Shown one piece after another: positions 36,328 through 45,514 of a stretch of DNA of 64,000 nucleotides; within the stretch, counting starts at the first letter, position 1, and every line of letters begins with the position of its first letter. A model generated the notes under the pieces. The model was not told the DNA's origin and made no database searches. It was given only the letters and a program-made list of their open reading frames with translations. Both the position numbers and the translations under genes were made by a program. Origin of the DNA: Halobacteriovorax sp. HLS (GTDB lineage: Bacteria; Bdellovibrionota; Bacteriovoracia; Bacteriovoracales; Bacteriovoracaceae); contig NZ_QOCL01000009.1 in NCBI RefSeq assembly GCF_004006665.1, forward strand, positions 1 to 64,000. Direction: 5' to 3'.

Positions 36328-37338
36328 CTAAGCAGCCTTACTCATACCTGATGTCCATATTTCTTTGACATCATCATACAGATCATTAGGTGAGATGGAA
36401 TTAACATTGCCACCGAATGATGAGATTAATCTTGCTAGCTCTGAACTCTTTGCACAATTAAAGGTGATCTCAAAAGTATTTTCAGAGACTTTTCTAACTA
36501 CTTGAGTAGGATGGATAATCCTTTCTTGAAAGTATGTGGCCATTTGAGCATTACAGTTTATTTTAATTTCAGTAGATTTTTCAGATATACCGCCCCAACC
36601 GCCAATTAGTGTTTCAAGATGAACTTCATCTTTGATATTAATTCTTTCAAAAGACTTAGTTGAGAGGTGTACATTCTTTACTCTAGTGGCCCTAAGCTTT
36701 TTAAAGGTAAAGTCACTTTGATCTTGGACAATTAAATAAGGAATTCCTGAAGTTAGAATAAATATGTAAGGAGCAAATCTCCTTCTTTTCTTATTATACT
36801 CATCAGACTTATAAGGGGAGTCATTGTTGCAAGTAATTATTTTATTCTCACGAATAGCAATCATTATCTTTTCAAAGTCTTTTGTATTTGTACTGGCAGG
36901 CTTTCCGGCTGTACTATAGTCGAAGAAGTATTTTCCCTTCGACTGCCTCAGAGAATTAGCTAAACTTGAATCAAGTGAGTTGAATATCGTTGTTTCTGTT
37001 TCAGTCGCAAAGTTTTTAAAGTAATCATGAGAAGTAAACTTCAAGCTGTTTAAAGCAATTAGAAGAACCTGCAATGTATTTTCATTTAAATGAAGTTCAT
37101 ACTTAAGTTGATAATCAGAAGACGGATAGTACCTTTCTGGTCGAAGCTCATCAGAGCAGAGTCCATGACTTGATGTTAGGGCTGTTAAGTCTCTTCTTAC
37201 AGTCCGTAAATCAATGGCCAGGCCTTCGTTTTTAAGGCGTTTATGTACTTCATTAGCAGTAAGGCCATCATCAATAGCTCTGCCCTTTAAAATTTGAAAT
37301 ATAAGCTCTTGGCGTCTTTGTTTAGTGATTTTATCCAT
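36328..37338 (-). CDS. WYL-domain transcriptional regulator (WYL-2)
   Basis: This 336-residue paralogue of WYL-1 (25850-26857) has the same layout: N-terminal HTH (L-T-A-N-E-V-H-K-R-L, then L-R-T-V-R-R-D-L), the shared block L-H-L-N-E-N-T-L-Q-V-L-L-I-A-L-N, a WYL-like region around T-S-G-I-P-Y-L-I-V-Q-D, and the S-S-F-G-G-N C-terminal module. It is convergent with the PLD-helicase triad and divergent from the Cys-rich/PcfJ/DnaB-like cluster. The 132-bp divergent spacer contains a partial inverted repeat, GTTGT...ACAAC, that could be its site. Confidence 0.82.
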   Translation of the reverse strand: MDKITKQRRQELIFQILKGRAIDDGLTANEVHKRLKNEGLAIDLRTVRRDLTALTSSHGLCSDELRPERYYPSSDYQLKYELHLNENTLQVLLIALNSLKFTSHDYFKNFATETETTIFNSLDSSLANSLRQSKGKYFFDYSTAGKPASTNTKDFEKIMIAIRENKIITCNNDSPYKSDEYNKKRRRFAPYIFILTSGIPYLIVQDQSDFTFKKLRATRVKNVHLSTKSFERINIKDEVHLETLIGGWGGISEKSTEIKINCNAQMATYFQERIIHPTQVVRKVSENTFEITFNCAKSSELARLISSFGGNVNSISPNDLYDDVKEIWTSGMSKAA

Positions 37339-37470
37339 AATTTAAGTTAGTTATAAGCAGTTGTTCGCGACACTCCTTGTCACAACTATCGGTCATAATA
37401 GAGAAGAACTTGAGAAAAAATGTTTATATGTTTAAGGAATCGAAGCAATTGCGAAATATGGAGTAGTAAT

Positions 37471-38073
37471 ATGAATAAGTCATTTTTTTATAGAGATTTT
37501 AAATACTGGTTAAAAAGAAATCGATCAAAGTTCTTAGTTGAACCATACATTGCTCATGTAAGAAAAGATCAGTTCAGAGTTTACTTTAGAGGCTGTAAAG
37601 GCTTAATTTACTTGAAAGTCGATAGGTGGGGTGAATTTTCTATTTGGAGTTATTTCAAGTCAGAATTGGTTAAGATGCATTATGAAAAACATTATTCTGA
37701 TCGTTATCAATATGAAGGTGCTTTGATCGATTGGGTCGAGTCTTTTGATACTTCTGTATGGAGGGAGGATAATGGAAAATACTTTTGTGAGTTTTGCAGT
37801 ATTTTGCCTGATCGCCATCGTGAATATTATAAATCCCGATCTGATCTAATGATCGATCATTGTTATAGCCCTTTTTTAGAATGGTGTAATGAAGTATTAG
37901 CTAAATCTGATTGTATAGCATTTTATGAGTGCTATACAGAAGTTGGAGTGAGAAAAGAAATTTTAAATGCTCCTAGTAAAAGAGGTTTAAATTCTATTGA
38001 TCAGGTTATTTATGTCTTTGATATACCTAAAAGAACGAAATTTAAAATTATCGAAGGTGAGGAGCCAGTATAA
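37471..38073 (+). CDS. Cys-rich protein of a duplicated unknown family, copy 1
   Basis: The ATG at 37471 with GGAG at 37459-37462 is a better start than an upstream in-frame ATG. The 200-residue protein begins F-F-Y-R-D-F-K-Y-W-L-K-R-N-R-S and has a short beta-rich segment, an F-C-E-F-C pair and the block H-C-Y-S-P-F-L-E-W-C-N. The same order occurs in the 176-residue protein at 39490-40020, so they are paralogues. The C-x-x-C and H-C-x(8)-C groups could bind zinc. I know no function. It is coupled by TAATG to the next gene. Confidence 0.6.
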   Translation: MNKSFFYRDFKYWLKRNRSKFLVEPYIAHVRKDQFRVYFRGCKGLIYLKVDRWGEFSIWSYFKSELVKMHYEKHYSDRYQYEGALIDWVESFDTSVWREDNGKYFCEFCSILPDRHREYYKSRSDLMIDHCYSPFLEWCNEVLAKSDCIAFYECYTEVGVRKEILNAPSKRGLNSIDQVIYVFDIPKRTKFKIIEGEEPV

Positions 38074-39221
38074 TGAAAGTTTTAACTTATGATATGGTAC
38101 CTCAGTATGTTTTGCAGAATATGTTGTCACGTAAAACTAATTTCTTAGGTAGTGGCAATTGGGACTTGTTGCTGTGTGTAGTACAAAGCTACATTGAGCG
38201 AAATAAAATTGAAGAAGCTAGGAAGTGTTCGCTACTTTTAAGGTATTTTCAAGAGGTTGTTTTTCCAGATGAGGGAAACACAATCCATCATGAAGAAATG
38301 AAGCTACTAAAACAAGATTTCTCCTATATTGATCGTAAAGCTAGATGTGGTAGCAATAATTTATTTTATCATTTTTTTAATCATTGTACTTTAAAAGAAA
38401 GCTATCCTAAAAGTTATGCAAATGAAGAATTATTACACAAGATTTTAAAAGAAAATATTATTAAAGTTTTTCCTGATATTTCCTCTAAGAAAAATAAGGG
38501 TTGGGATCAAATAATTACGAATGCAACTAATGGAGAGTATCTTGAATCAATTGTTGAGGATGTTTTTCTTGATGCAATCTCCTATCGCTACAATGATGAT
38601 TGTAGATTTACTCTAATAGGAGAAGTTTGCGAGACTTTATTTTTGCAAGATCGTAATTCACAATATGCAAAACAAATTTTAGGAATATATTTGGATGTCT
38701 TAAACTTACCTTTACCCACTCGTTATAGTCATCAATATTACCTGTGGACAACAACTCCAACTGAGCTAGGCCTTAAGTTTGGCCATATTGATATTGCAAT
38801 TAAAGGAATAGAGAAGTGTATCTTATTGGGGCACTCAGAAGACCTTGATTGTCTTTCAACGCTCCTTGTTCCATATTTTGAAAACAATGATCTAAAATCA
38901 CGTATGATAATCAAAAAAACATTAAAAGCATTAGAGATGATTCCAAGAACGCAGGGCCAAATACTATGTGATGTTGCAGATGTTTTTTTTGAAAAGGGTA
39001 ATATAAAAGAAAGCTTTAGGTGTATAAGTTTGATTTTAGATGAAAATATTAGATTCGATGAATATCTGTTCTGGCTTCTGAATTTAAATGAAAAATCTAT
39101 ATTTAATGTACAGGAAGAGACCCGAGAAATATTGGAGCTTTCAAATGATATAATTGGATATGATACTGAAACGAGTATCGACGATCTATTAGAAGCAGGA
39201 AAGAAATATCTCAAGTTATAA
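38073..39221 (+). CDS. Helical-repeat protein of unknown function
   Basis: This 382-residue, largely alpha-helical protein has no enzymatic motif that I can see. Helix pairs such as Q-I-L-C-D-V-A-D-V-F-F-E-K-G-N-I-K-E-S-F-R (read in parts) resemble TPR or related helical hairpins, especially in the C-terminal half. It starts inside the stop of the Cys-rich copy 1. The matching position behind copy 2 is taken by a PcfJ-like protein, so the two Cys-rich proteins may partner different helical proteins. Confidence 0.5.
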   Translation: MKVLTYDMVPQYVLQNMLSRKTNFLGSGNWDLLLCVVQSYIERNKIEEARKCSLLLRYFQEVVFPDEGNTIHHEEMKLLKQDFSYIDRKARCGSNNLFYHFFNHCTLKESYPKSYANEELLHKILKENIIKVFPDISSKKNKGWDQIITNATNGEYLESIVEDVFLDAISYRYNDDCRFTLIGEVCETLFLQDRNSQYAKQILGIYLDVLNLPLPTRYSHQYYLWTTTPTELGLKFGHIDIAIKGIEKCILLGHSEDLDCLSTLLVPYFENNDLKSRMIIKKTLKALEMIPRTQGQILCDVADVFFEKGNIKESFRCISLILDENIRFDEYLFWLLNLNEKSIFNVQEETREILELSNDIIGYDTETSIDDLLEAGKKYLKL

Positions 39222-39312
39222 TTTATGAGAGCTGATGCTATAGCTCTATACATAAGTGCAAGCATATGGGGATAGGTGCCACGTTCATTAGAGTAGTCAA
39301 AGGGAGAAAAAA

Positions 39313-39480
39313 ATGGATTCGAAAAAGATAAAGGATAAAATACTTGTATTAGATGTAATCACAGAAAGAGAACGGGGCTCATTTTTTAAATGGCTTAAAG
39401 AGCAAGAAGCTGAAGTCATGGACAAAGGTAAAGATGTTGTAAAAACTTTAGAAAGAACTGTTGAAGAAGTACTTGGGTAG
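39313..39480 (+). CDS. Small protein (55 aa), unknown
   Basis: AGGGAG lies just before ATG 39313. The frame is 55 codons and ends 9 bp before the Cys-rich copy 2 gene. The product is highly charged and probably one long helix (F-F-K-W-L-K-E-Q-E-A-E-V and K-T-L-E-R-T-V-E-E-V-L-G). It is too short for a family call. Good ribosome site and operon spacing support a real gene. Confidence 0.55.
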   Translation: MDSKKIKDKILVLDVITERERGSFFKWLKEQEAEVMDKGKDVVKTLERTVEEVLG

Positions 39481-39489
39481 AGAATAAAC

Positions 39490-40020
39490 ATGAATCGTTG
39501 TTTCTTTTATAAAAATTTTAAATATTGGCTTAGGGGAAATCGTTCACGGTTTAACTTTGTTCCTTATATAACAGAGGTCAAAAAGAATTCTTTTAAAGTA
39601 AAGTTTCATGGTCTTGGAAATATTGTTTTTTTAAGGATTCAGAAAGGACATGAGTTTTCAATGTGGACAAATTTAGTTTCACAGAAGATTAATTATCCTT
39701 GGGATTGGGTAGCCGACTTTGATCTTCTTGAGCAGAAAAGTTCTCGTGGTTACTCCTGTGGCCTCTGTGAAGGAGATTATAAAAAGTATTATCTTAACAG
39801 AAAAGATATGTACATTGAGCACTGTTATGAGCCTTTTCTTGAATGGTGTAATAAGAAGTTAGTGGTTGGCGACTACATTATAAATATGGGGAAGATTGAT
39901 CGTGGAGGATGCTCAAGATTTTGTTCAAAGAGTGACCTGAAGACGATTAATAAAAACGAATTAATAGATGCATTTGAAATTAAACCTGTGAAGAAAGGAA
40001 GGAGGAAGAATGTCAATTAG
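39490..40020 (+). CDS. Cys-rich protein of a duplicated unknown family, copy 2
   Basis: This 176-residue paralogue of the protein at 37471-38073 shares the start F-F-Y-K-N-F-K-Y-W-L-R-G-N-R-S, a C-G-L-C pair and H-C-Y-E-P-F-L-E-W-C-N. It lacks the insert of about 20 residues found in copy 1 and has a Lys/Arg-rich tail. Its 3' end overlaps the PcfJ-like gene by 11 bp, with the GGAGG for that gene inside it. Duplicated genes with different neighbours suggest two versions of one module side by side. Confidence 0.6.
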   Translation: MNRCFFYKNFKYWLRGNRSRFNFVPYITEVKKNSFKVKFHGLGNIVFLRIQKGHEFSMWTNLVSQKINYPWDWVADFDLLEQKSSRGYSCGLCEGDYKKYYLNRKDMYIEHCYEPFLEWCNKKLVVGDYIINMGKIDRGGCSRFCSKSDLKTINKNELIDAFEIKPVKKGRRKNVN

Positions 40021-41104
40021 CCATGTCAGAGAAACATTATTACTAAATGTCTTTGACCTTTCCCTAACAGAAAAAGAGATTCTTGCTTATATTCATGCAA
40101 TAGGTTTTAAAGATGAATCTATTGTGAGAGCGTATTCATTTTCCGTAAAAAGAAAAATGCCAGTTTTAGCAAAAGCTTTATTTAAAGAAGAAGCTGTAAC
40201 GAAAAAATTTTATTTTATGAAAGAGTCAATCCCATTCTTTATCGAGAATGATAATGTTCTTTCTTTGACGGTTTTATATGCACCATTAATAGATAAGTCA
40301 TATGATGAAATTTTAGAAGTAATATTTGGAAGTGGACAGTTCGAACGATATCGAAAGAGAGTTGGTGCTGCCTTTGATAAGTTCGGAACAAATTTACTTA
40401 ACAATATTTATATTTTAAGTCTTCTTGTTGATATACATCAATTCATAGATAACGTATTGGTACTAAATCACAGGCAAGCAATTGATGAAAATATCATAAC
40501 TAAATTAAAACAGCCAGAGGTTAGTCTTGATTGGCTTGTTAGTAATTATAAATTAACTAGAGTGTTCAGAGTTCTTTTAACATGTGAAGATGAGAATTTT
40601 ACTGATTCACTTAGAATTATAAATATGATCAGAAATGTTGAAGGCGATGACTACAAGGAAATTGTGAAAGAGTGTATTGGAAGAAAACCAATATCTTTCT
40701 ATGATATTCATACAAAGTTATTACCAAAATCTTATGAAATAACAAACAATCAGCTACGGAGCATATCTTTAAATCAAGATATTGAGAATTTAGATGGAGA
40801 AAACCTGTATGAATATACTATTTCTGTTCCTAAGACGGGTGAAGACTTACTTATAACAGGTGCAACTTTAAAACATTGTGTAGGATCATTTATTGAGCCG
40901 GTCGTAAATAAGACATGCCAAATTATAAATCTAAAATATAAAAATAAATTAGCATATACAGTAGAACTCCTTCCTTCTTCATTGGGGTATAGGATTGGTC
41001 AATTTAAAGGGAATCGAAACTCTAGTGAGTACGAAGGTTATGAAGGAGAGAGGTATAGAAATGTATTAATTGAATTGTTAAATAAAAAAGTGGAGATAAA
41101 ATGA
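40010..41104 (+). CDS. PcfJ-like protein
   Basis: The 364-residue protein is helical for its first two thirds. It then shows the PcfJ-type C-terminal pattern: L-L-I-T-G-A-T-L-K-H-C-V-G-S-F with His289-Cys290-Val-Gly292, followed by I-I-N-L-K-Y-K-N and I-G-Q-F-K-G-N-R-N-S. PcfJ-like proteins come from conjugative plasmids and phages and have no settled function. It overlaps the DnaB-like gene by ATGA, so both are made together. The conserved His/Cys suggests a catalytic or metal site, which is an inference. Confidence 0.65.
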   Translation: MSISHVRETLLLNVFDLSLTEKEILAYIHAIGFKDESIVRAYSFSVKRKMPVLAKALFKEEAVTKKFYFMKESIPFFIENDNVLSLTVLYAPLIDKSYDEILEVIFGSGQFERYRKRVGAAFDKFGTNLLNNIYILSLLVDIHQFIDNVLVLNHRQAIDENIITKLKQPEVSLDWLVSNYKLTRVFRVLLTCEDENFTDSLRIINMIRNVEGDDYKEIVKECIGRKPISFYDIHTKLLPKSYEITNNQLRSISLNQDIENLDGENLYEYTISVPKTGEDLLITGATLKHCVGSFIEPVVNKTCQIINLKYKNKLAYTVELLPSSLGYRIGQFKGNRNSSEYEGYEGERYRNVLIELLNKKVEIK

Positions 41105-41928
41105 AAAGATTAGATTTTTACATAGATGATGACTATCTTCATAGAAATAAAATAAAATTTTCAACTGGATATAGAATTTTAGATGATTTTTTTGAGGGCA
41201 ATGGACTTGGCGAAGGAGAAGTGATTGTTATAGGTGGACGTCCAGCAATGGGAAAAACAAGTCTTGCTCTAAATTTATCATTAAATATATGTAAGAAGTA
41301 CAGCAAAAAGATTCTATATTTCTCTCTAAACGAACCGGCAGATGATCTGGTTTCAAAGCAATTAGCTGCAGAGGCAAATATACCACTGCATAAACTTGTT
41401 CGTGGTAACAAAATGGATAGGAAATCTCTAGATAGAGTTATTGTGTCAATGAATGAAATGAAGAAGTTGAATATAAACTTTGAGGATTCTGATGATCTAA
41501 CAATTGATATAATACAAGACATCTGCAATGAATATTTTGATTCAGATTTAGGAGCTATTTTTATTGATGATATACAAAGTATAAACATAAGGGCAGATCA
41601 TTCAATAGAAGAATCTTATAGAATCATTATGAAGACTCTAAAAAGAATCTCTGTAAAACTAGGTTGTCCTGTTTTTGTATTATCTCAATTAGATAGGAGG
41701 CTTGAGAGACAACAATATAAAAGGCCACAGTTAGTGAATTTAAAGGGATGTGGCGAGATTGAATATAAGGCAGATGTTGTAATGCTTTTATATCGTGATG
41801 ATTATTACCACCCTGATACAAGAGAGCCTGATGTTGCAGAGATAATTATTGCTAAAAATCGTAAAGGTGAGGTTGGTATGTGTAAACTTTCTTATTTCAG
41901 AAAAACTTTTAAAGTTAGGAGTTTATGA
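41101..41928 (+). CDS. DnaB-type RecA-fold ATPase without the N-terminal domain
   Basis: The 275 residues match only the motor half of DnaB: an entry helix (F-S-T-G-Y-R-I-L-D-D-F), Walker A GGRPAMGKT at 45-53, F-I-D-D-I-Q Walker B, S-Q-L-D-R-R-L-E-R with the S-Q motif H3-like segment, and a late A-K-N-R-K-G region. Replicative DnaB has about 450 residues with an N-terminal collar needed for primase contact, absent here. It could be a phage/plasmid-derived loader or a defence ATPase working with the PcfJ-like protein with which it is coupled. Confidence 0.78.
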   Translation: MKRLDFYIDDDYLHRNKIKFSTGYRILDDFFEGNGLGEGEVIVIGGRPAMGKTSLALNLSLNICKKYSKKILYFSLNEPADDLVSKQLAAEANIPLHKLVRGNKMDRKSLDRVIVSMNEMKKLNINFEDSDDLTIDIIQDICNEYFDSDLGAIFIDDIQSINIRADHSIEESYRIIMKTLKRISVKLGCPVFVLSQLDRRLERQQYKRPQLVNLKGCGEIEYKADVVMLLYRDDYYHPDTREPDVAEIIIAKNRKGEVGMCKLSYFRKTFKVRSL

Positions 41929-41991
41929 AAAAAATGACTATGTTTGCCCGTCAGGTCAACTGTTGACTGCGTTGTGGTTAATTCCTTAGCA

Positions 41992-42011
41992 CATTCTTGA
42001 TAATAAGAATG
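41992..42011 (+). terminator. Hairpin after the DnaB-like gene
   Basis: CATTCTT and AAGAATG form a perfect 7-bp stem around GATAAT, 64 bp after the stop. There is no adjacent T run, so it is only a candidate terminator. The near-palindrome GTCAACTGTTGAC lies before it at 41955-41967. Confidence 0.4.
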
Positions 42012-42120
42012 ACTACACAAAGTTTTATTCATTTATCAAAAGTAAGGAGCCCTATTTTCATTCTTCTCTTTATCGGAAGAATCAATCCCTCTTTTAATAT
42101 TAGTAGGTTAGTACTTCTCT

Positions 42121-42143
42121 TTTGTGACACTGATTATCACAAA
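42121..42143 (+). promoter_or_regulatory. Operator-like palindrome upstream of the AddAB-like operon
   Basis: TTTGTGA-N9-TCACAAA is a perfect 7-bp inverted repeat, 50 bp before the GTG of the next gene. The halves resemble CRP/FNR sites, but the 9-base spacer is too long for standard CRP, so another dimeric regulator is more likely. Confidence 0.5.
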
Positions 42144-42192
42144 TAGAACCTAATATTATTAAGTAACTAAGGTTTTCAGAAGGGGAAGAGAC

Positions 42193-42858
42193 GTGGAAAT
42201 TAAATCAAGTAATCGACACATATATTCAGAAGAAGAGGAAAGGGTAACTTTCATAAGTACATATTTTGATATTGAATTTGTGTCCAAGGAGCATAACTTT
42301 ACACTCTCTGATTTTGTTACATTATTTTTGTATTATAAAACTGACTATTATTCCGAAGGTGCATTATATAAAAAAGCAGCAGTATCTCTTGCTGAAGGGA
42401 TAGGGCTCAATTTTAAGTTCTTAGATGAGGTTGTCCAGAAGAGTAATGATAAGTTTCAGCTATTTAATCTTAAGATTGAGACTGCTGAAAAAACGAACTC
42501 TACTTTAATATTTAATAATTTAATTAGAGTTAGGCAGAACTATATCAATGCTCTTGGTAGTGAGCCTGTAGGGTTGATTGAAGGGCAAGTTTGGAAACTT
42601 CGTTGTTACGTTCAAGATCCTCAAGAATATCTAGAAGCAGAGGGCCATCCGTTTAACAAAGATGAAGCTTTGAAAATTCGAAGTATTTTCGATCTTGAAA
42701 GTGAGAGAATAGTTTCTACTGTTAAGGTCTTTGATAAGTCATTATTACGATTATTTGGGCTGGAAAGCAGTAGAGAGTGTATTGATTTGAGTGAATTGGT
42801 CGGTGATTTTGATTTTCCTTTAGATGAACTTGAAAAGAACTTTGATTATCTCTGTTGA
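42193..42858 (+). CDS. Unknown protein upstream of the AddAB-like operon
   Basis: The start is GTG 42193 after GGGGAAGAG. The 221 residues give no family signal. The N-terminal 90 residues look like a helical domain (S-D-F-V-T-L-F-L-Y-Y-K-T-D and A-L-Y-K-K-A-A-V-S-L-A-E-G-I-G), and the C-terminal part is acidic. It is separated from AddB by 130 bp, and the operator-like palindrome lies just upstream. It may be a regulator or an independent gene. Confidence 0.5.
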   Translation: MEIKSSNRHIYSEEEERVTFISTYFDIEFVSKEHNFTLSDFVTLFLYYKTDYYSEGALYKKAAVSLAEGIGLNFKFLDEVVQKSNDKFQLFNLKIETAEKTNSTLIFNNLIRVRQNYINALGSEPVGLIEGQVWKLRCYVQDPQEYLEAEGHPFNKDEALKIRSIFDLESERIVSTVKVFDKSLLRLFGLESSRECIDLSELVGDFDFPLDELEKNFDYLC

Positions 42859-42988
42859 AATGTGAGATTCCTATTAGAATTTTCTATATATTATGACGAG
42901 AGTTCCGAAAAGAAGATAAGTTTAGTTTTAATAAAAATAATAGTTTAGATGCGAATTTAATTCGTAGAGCATTCTATTTGAGGGTTTT

Positions 42989-45514
42989 ATGATTGTGAAG
43001 ACTTATATAGTTAGTTCGAGTGAATTAATGTCAAAAAGGTACTGTAGAGAAATATCTAATATTGGATATATACCATGCACGCTTCGTAGTTTAGTGGAGG
43101 AGCTTTATAACCATCCCTCATTTTTTTTAGAGAACACCGATGTCGAATACTTAAATCATCACGAATTAGATTTAAAATTATGTGAAATTCACCAGAAATT
43201 AAAAGCTGATAATTATTTTCATGAAGCTATGAAAATACGCGGAAACAGAGGACTTATTCTTAATGCTCTTGAAGAGTTAAGGTTGAGTTTAGATGGAACA
43301 AGTATTGATAATTTAAAGCTTGAAGATCCACACAAATCGTCATCTCTGATTGAGTTATACACTCTATATCGAAGCGAAGATTTAGCTGACTATTCGAAAG
43401 TGTTTTTTTCTGTATTAGAACGTTTGAAGATAGGGAAATATGATTCTTTACTACGAGATATAAGAATTACATTTTTAGATGATGTTGAAGTTGTTGGTTA
43501 TGAGAAAGTACTGATCGAATTGTTAGAAGAGAAAATTTCGATCACTCGCTTTTCTTCAAAAGAGATCGATGCCGATTTGTCAAAAGTTAGTTGTTCAAGC
43601 TCAATAACGGCCAATAGTAGTATAAGAAACACTTTTCGTTGGATGCATGAAAATAAATTTACGAGTGATAACACGAAGCTTGTTGCCTTAAATTATGATT
43701 TGTATGCAAATGAGCTATATAAGCTTAAAGAAGAAATGCCAGTGTACCTTGAGAGAGGGCTTAAGTGCTCAAACTTTTCGTTCTTTGAATCATTTATGAC
43801 AACATTAGCAACACAGAACAAGAATAATAAAGAACAAGATATATTTTTAAATATAGTTGAATCTCTTGTCAGAATGAGAAGCGAAGAAAAAGAACAGACT
43901 GAATTATTTAGAGTTTTCTATAAGCTAGTACTTAATATTGTCTCTGATCTTAAATTGGCCAGCAATATATATCTTGATCTCAAAATTCCAATTGATGCAT
44001 ATGAAATTTTATCTAAAGAAGTATCAGACCTGAATTTCACAAGCATTGATCTTGATTTAGATCAAACAGGGCTAACTCTTTGTTCTCTTGATGATTGCTA
44101 TGCCCTTAGCTGTGAAAATATAGCGGTATTAGGACTAGAACATGGAAATTATCCCAAACGACAAAAGATTGATCCTTTGCTAAAAAAGAATGAGCGAGAT
44201 TTAATAAACAAATCTACAGATGCAATACTCATTGTCGATGCTTATAGAGTTGAAGATATGCTTGGAACATTAATTAAAAACTCGTCCGGTCAACAACTTT
44301 TAACATATGAGAGTCATAACTTAGAAACGGGTAAATTAAAAGTTCCTTCAACCTTTTTTAATAAGGTTCTAAAAGCGCAAGGAAAAGAGATCAAAATTGA
44401 AAACATTTACGATCTTTGTAATGTTAAGGAACAATATGTAACAGACCTTAAAGAGCAGGGAGTCTTTTTAAATACTCTTTCTAATGAAGGTCTAATGACC
44501 AGTATTAATAATCAAGCTAGTAAATTGTATTCTAAAGAAGTTGAAGATATTGATTTTGGTGTGAGCGATAACTTTAAGAAAGATTTGTCTGCATCATCAT
44601 TAGAGAACTTTTATCACTGTCCTTATCGCTTTAATCTTAGGTCTAACCTGAAGGTCTATCCTCCAGAATTAGAGGAAGTAGATAAATCCTATTGGCTTGA
44701 TGCGATGTCTCGGGGGACTTTTCTTCACAAAGCGTACGAGAACTTACTTAAGCCTTTTTGTGTAGATGATGGCCTTTATTCTGAATATCTTGGAAATATC
44801 AAAGATGCTGATATAAAGAAGGCAATTGAAGGTGCTCTTGATTCAAAACTGAACAAAGAGGTGACTTTCAGGGAATATAATTTAGATGTTCCTGAGTATG
44901 TCAGACAAGAAGAGCTAACTGAGATGAGCGAAAATCTTGTAACATTCTTAGCTCAAGAAATTGAAAAGAATGATTCTTTTTATCCAATAGCGCACGAATA
45001 TGAATTTAATTTTAAATGGGTTCTTGATGGTGTAGAGCTTCTATTCGATGGTCTAATTGATAGAGTAGACACAGATGGAAAAGGAAACTATAGAGTTGTT
45101 GATTACAAAACTGGAAAAAACCCCTTTAAATCAGAGAAGCAATATCTTTTTGTAATTGAGGGGAAAAAGCTTAGAGATCCCTACAAAGTATACTTTCAGC
45201 ATGCTCTTTATACAAAAGCGTTGCTTGAGTCGGAGTTTTCAAAAGATATTAAGTCTATTGAGGCCGGGTATTACTTTACATCCGATCGAGGTGACTGGAC
45301 GAAAGTCTATCATGATGGCCAGACACCAGAAAAGAAATTTGAAAATATATTAAAAACATACATATCTGAAGCAAGTACAGGCAAATACTTTAAAAACTCT
45401 ACTCAATGTTATTATTGTGATTACAAACAAATATGTGCCGGAAAGCAAGAAAAAAGAGAGCGCATAGACTTTGAGCAATTAGTTAACCTTAAAAACGCAG
45501 TTATGGAGGACTAA
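42989..45514 (+). CDS. AddB-like nuclease subunit
   Basis: The 841-residue protein has a degenerate helicase-like N-terminal region and a C-terminal RecB-family nuclease: a S-A-S-S-L-E-N-F-Y-H-C-P-Y-R-F entry, G-T-F-L-H-K-A, G-L-I-D-R-V-D, then catalytic V-D705-Y-K707-T-G. One Cys in H-C-P-Y and three in C-Y-Y-C-D-Y-K-Q-I-C match the iron-sulfur staple of AddB nucleases. It is shorter than B. subtilis AddB (about 1160). It is coupled to the AddA-like gene by TAATG. The pair should process DNA ends; whether it serves host repair or defence is not decidable here, but the nuclease genes downstream favour an island-borne system. Confidence 0.8.
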   Translation: MIVKTYIVSSSELMSKRYCREISNIGYIPCTLRSLVEELYNHPSFFLENTDVEYLNHHELDLKLCEIHQKLKADNYFHEAMKIRGNRGLILNALEELRLSLDGTSIDNLKLEDPHKSSSLIELYTLYRSEDLADYSKVFFSVLERLKIGKYDSLLRDIRITFLDDVEVVGYEKVLIELLEEKISITRFSSKEIDADLSKVSCSSSITANSSIRNTFRWMHENKFTSDNTKLVALNYDLYANELYKLKEEMPVYLERGLKCSNFSFFESFMTTLATQNKNNKEQDIFLNIVESLVRMRSEEKEQTELFRVFYKLVLNIVSDLKLASNIYLDLKIPIDAYEILSKEVSDLNFTSIDLDLDQTGLTLCSLDDCYALSCENIAVLGLEHGNYPKRQKIDPLLKKNERDLINKSTDAILIVDAYRVEDMLGTLIKNSSGQQLLTYESHNLETGKLKVPSTFFNKVLKAQGKEIKIENIYDLCNVKEQYVTDLKEQGVFLNTLSNEGLMTSINNQASKLYSKEVEDIDFGVSDNFKKDLSASSLENFYHCPYRFNLRSNLKVYPPELEEVDKSYWLDAMSRGTFLHKAYENLLKPFCVDDGLYSEYLGNIKDADIKKAIEGALDSKLNKEVTFREYNLDVPEYVRQEELTEMSENLVTFLAQEIEKNDSFYPIAHEYEFNFKWVLDGVELLFDGLIDRVDTDGKGNYRVVDYKTGKNPFKSEKQYLFVIEGKKLRDPYKVYFQHALYTKALLESEFSKDIKSIEAGYYFTSDRGDWTKVYHDGQTPEKKFENILKTYISEASTGKYFKNSTQCYYCDYKQICAGKQEKRERIDFEQLVNLKNAVMED

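Noticed and set aside
39297-39491. Minus-strand ORF opposite the 55-residue gene
   Set aside because: Ser/Leu-rich antisense product without ribosome site; the plus-strand gene has a good one and operon spacing.
42121-42143. Canonical CRP site
   Set aside because: The halves TGTGA/TCACA fit but the spacing between them is wrong for CRP/FNR dimers.
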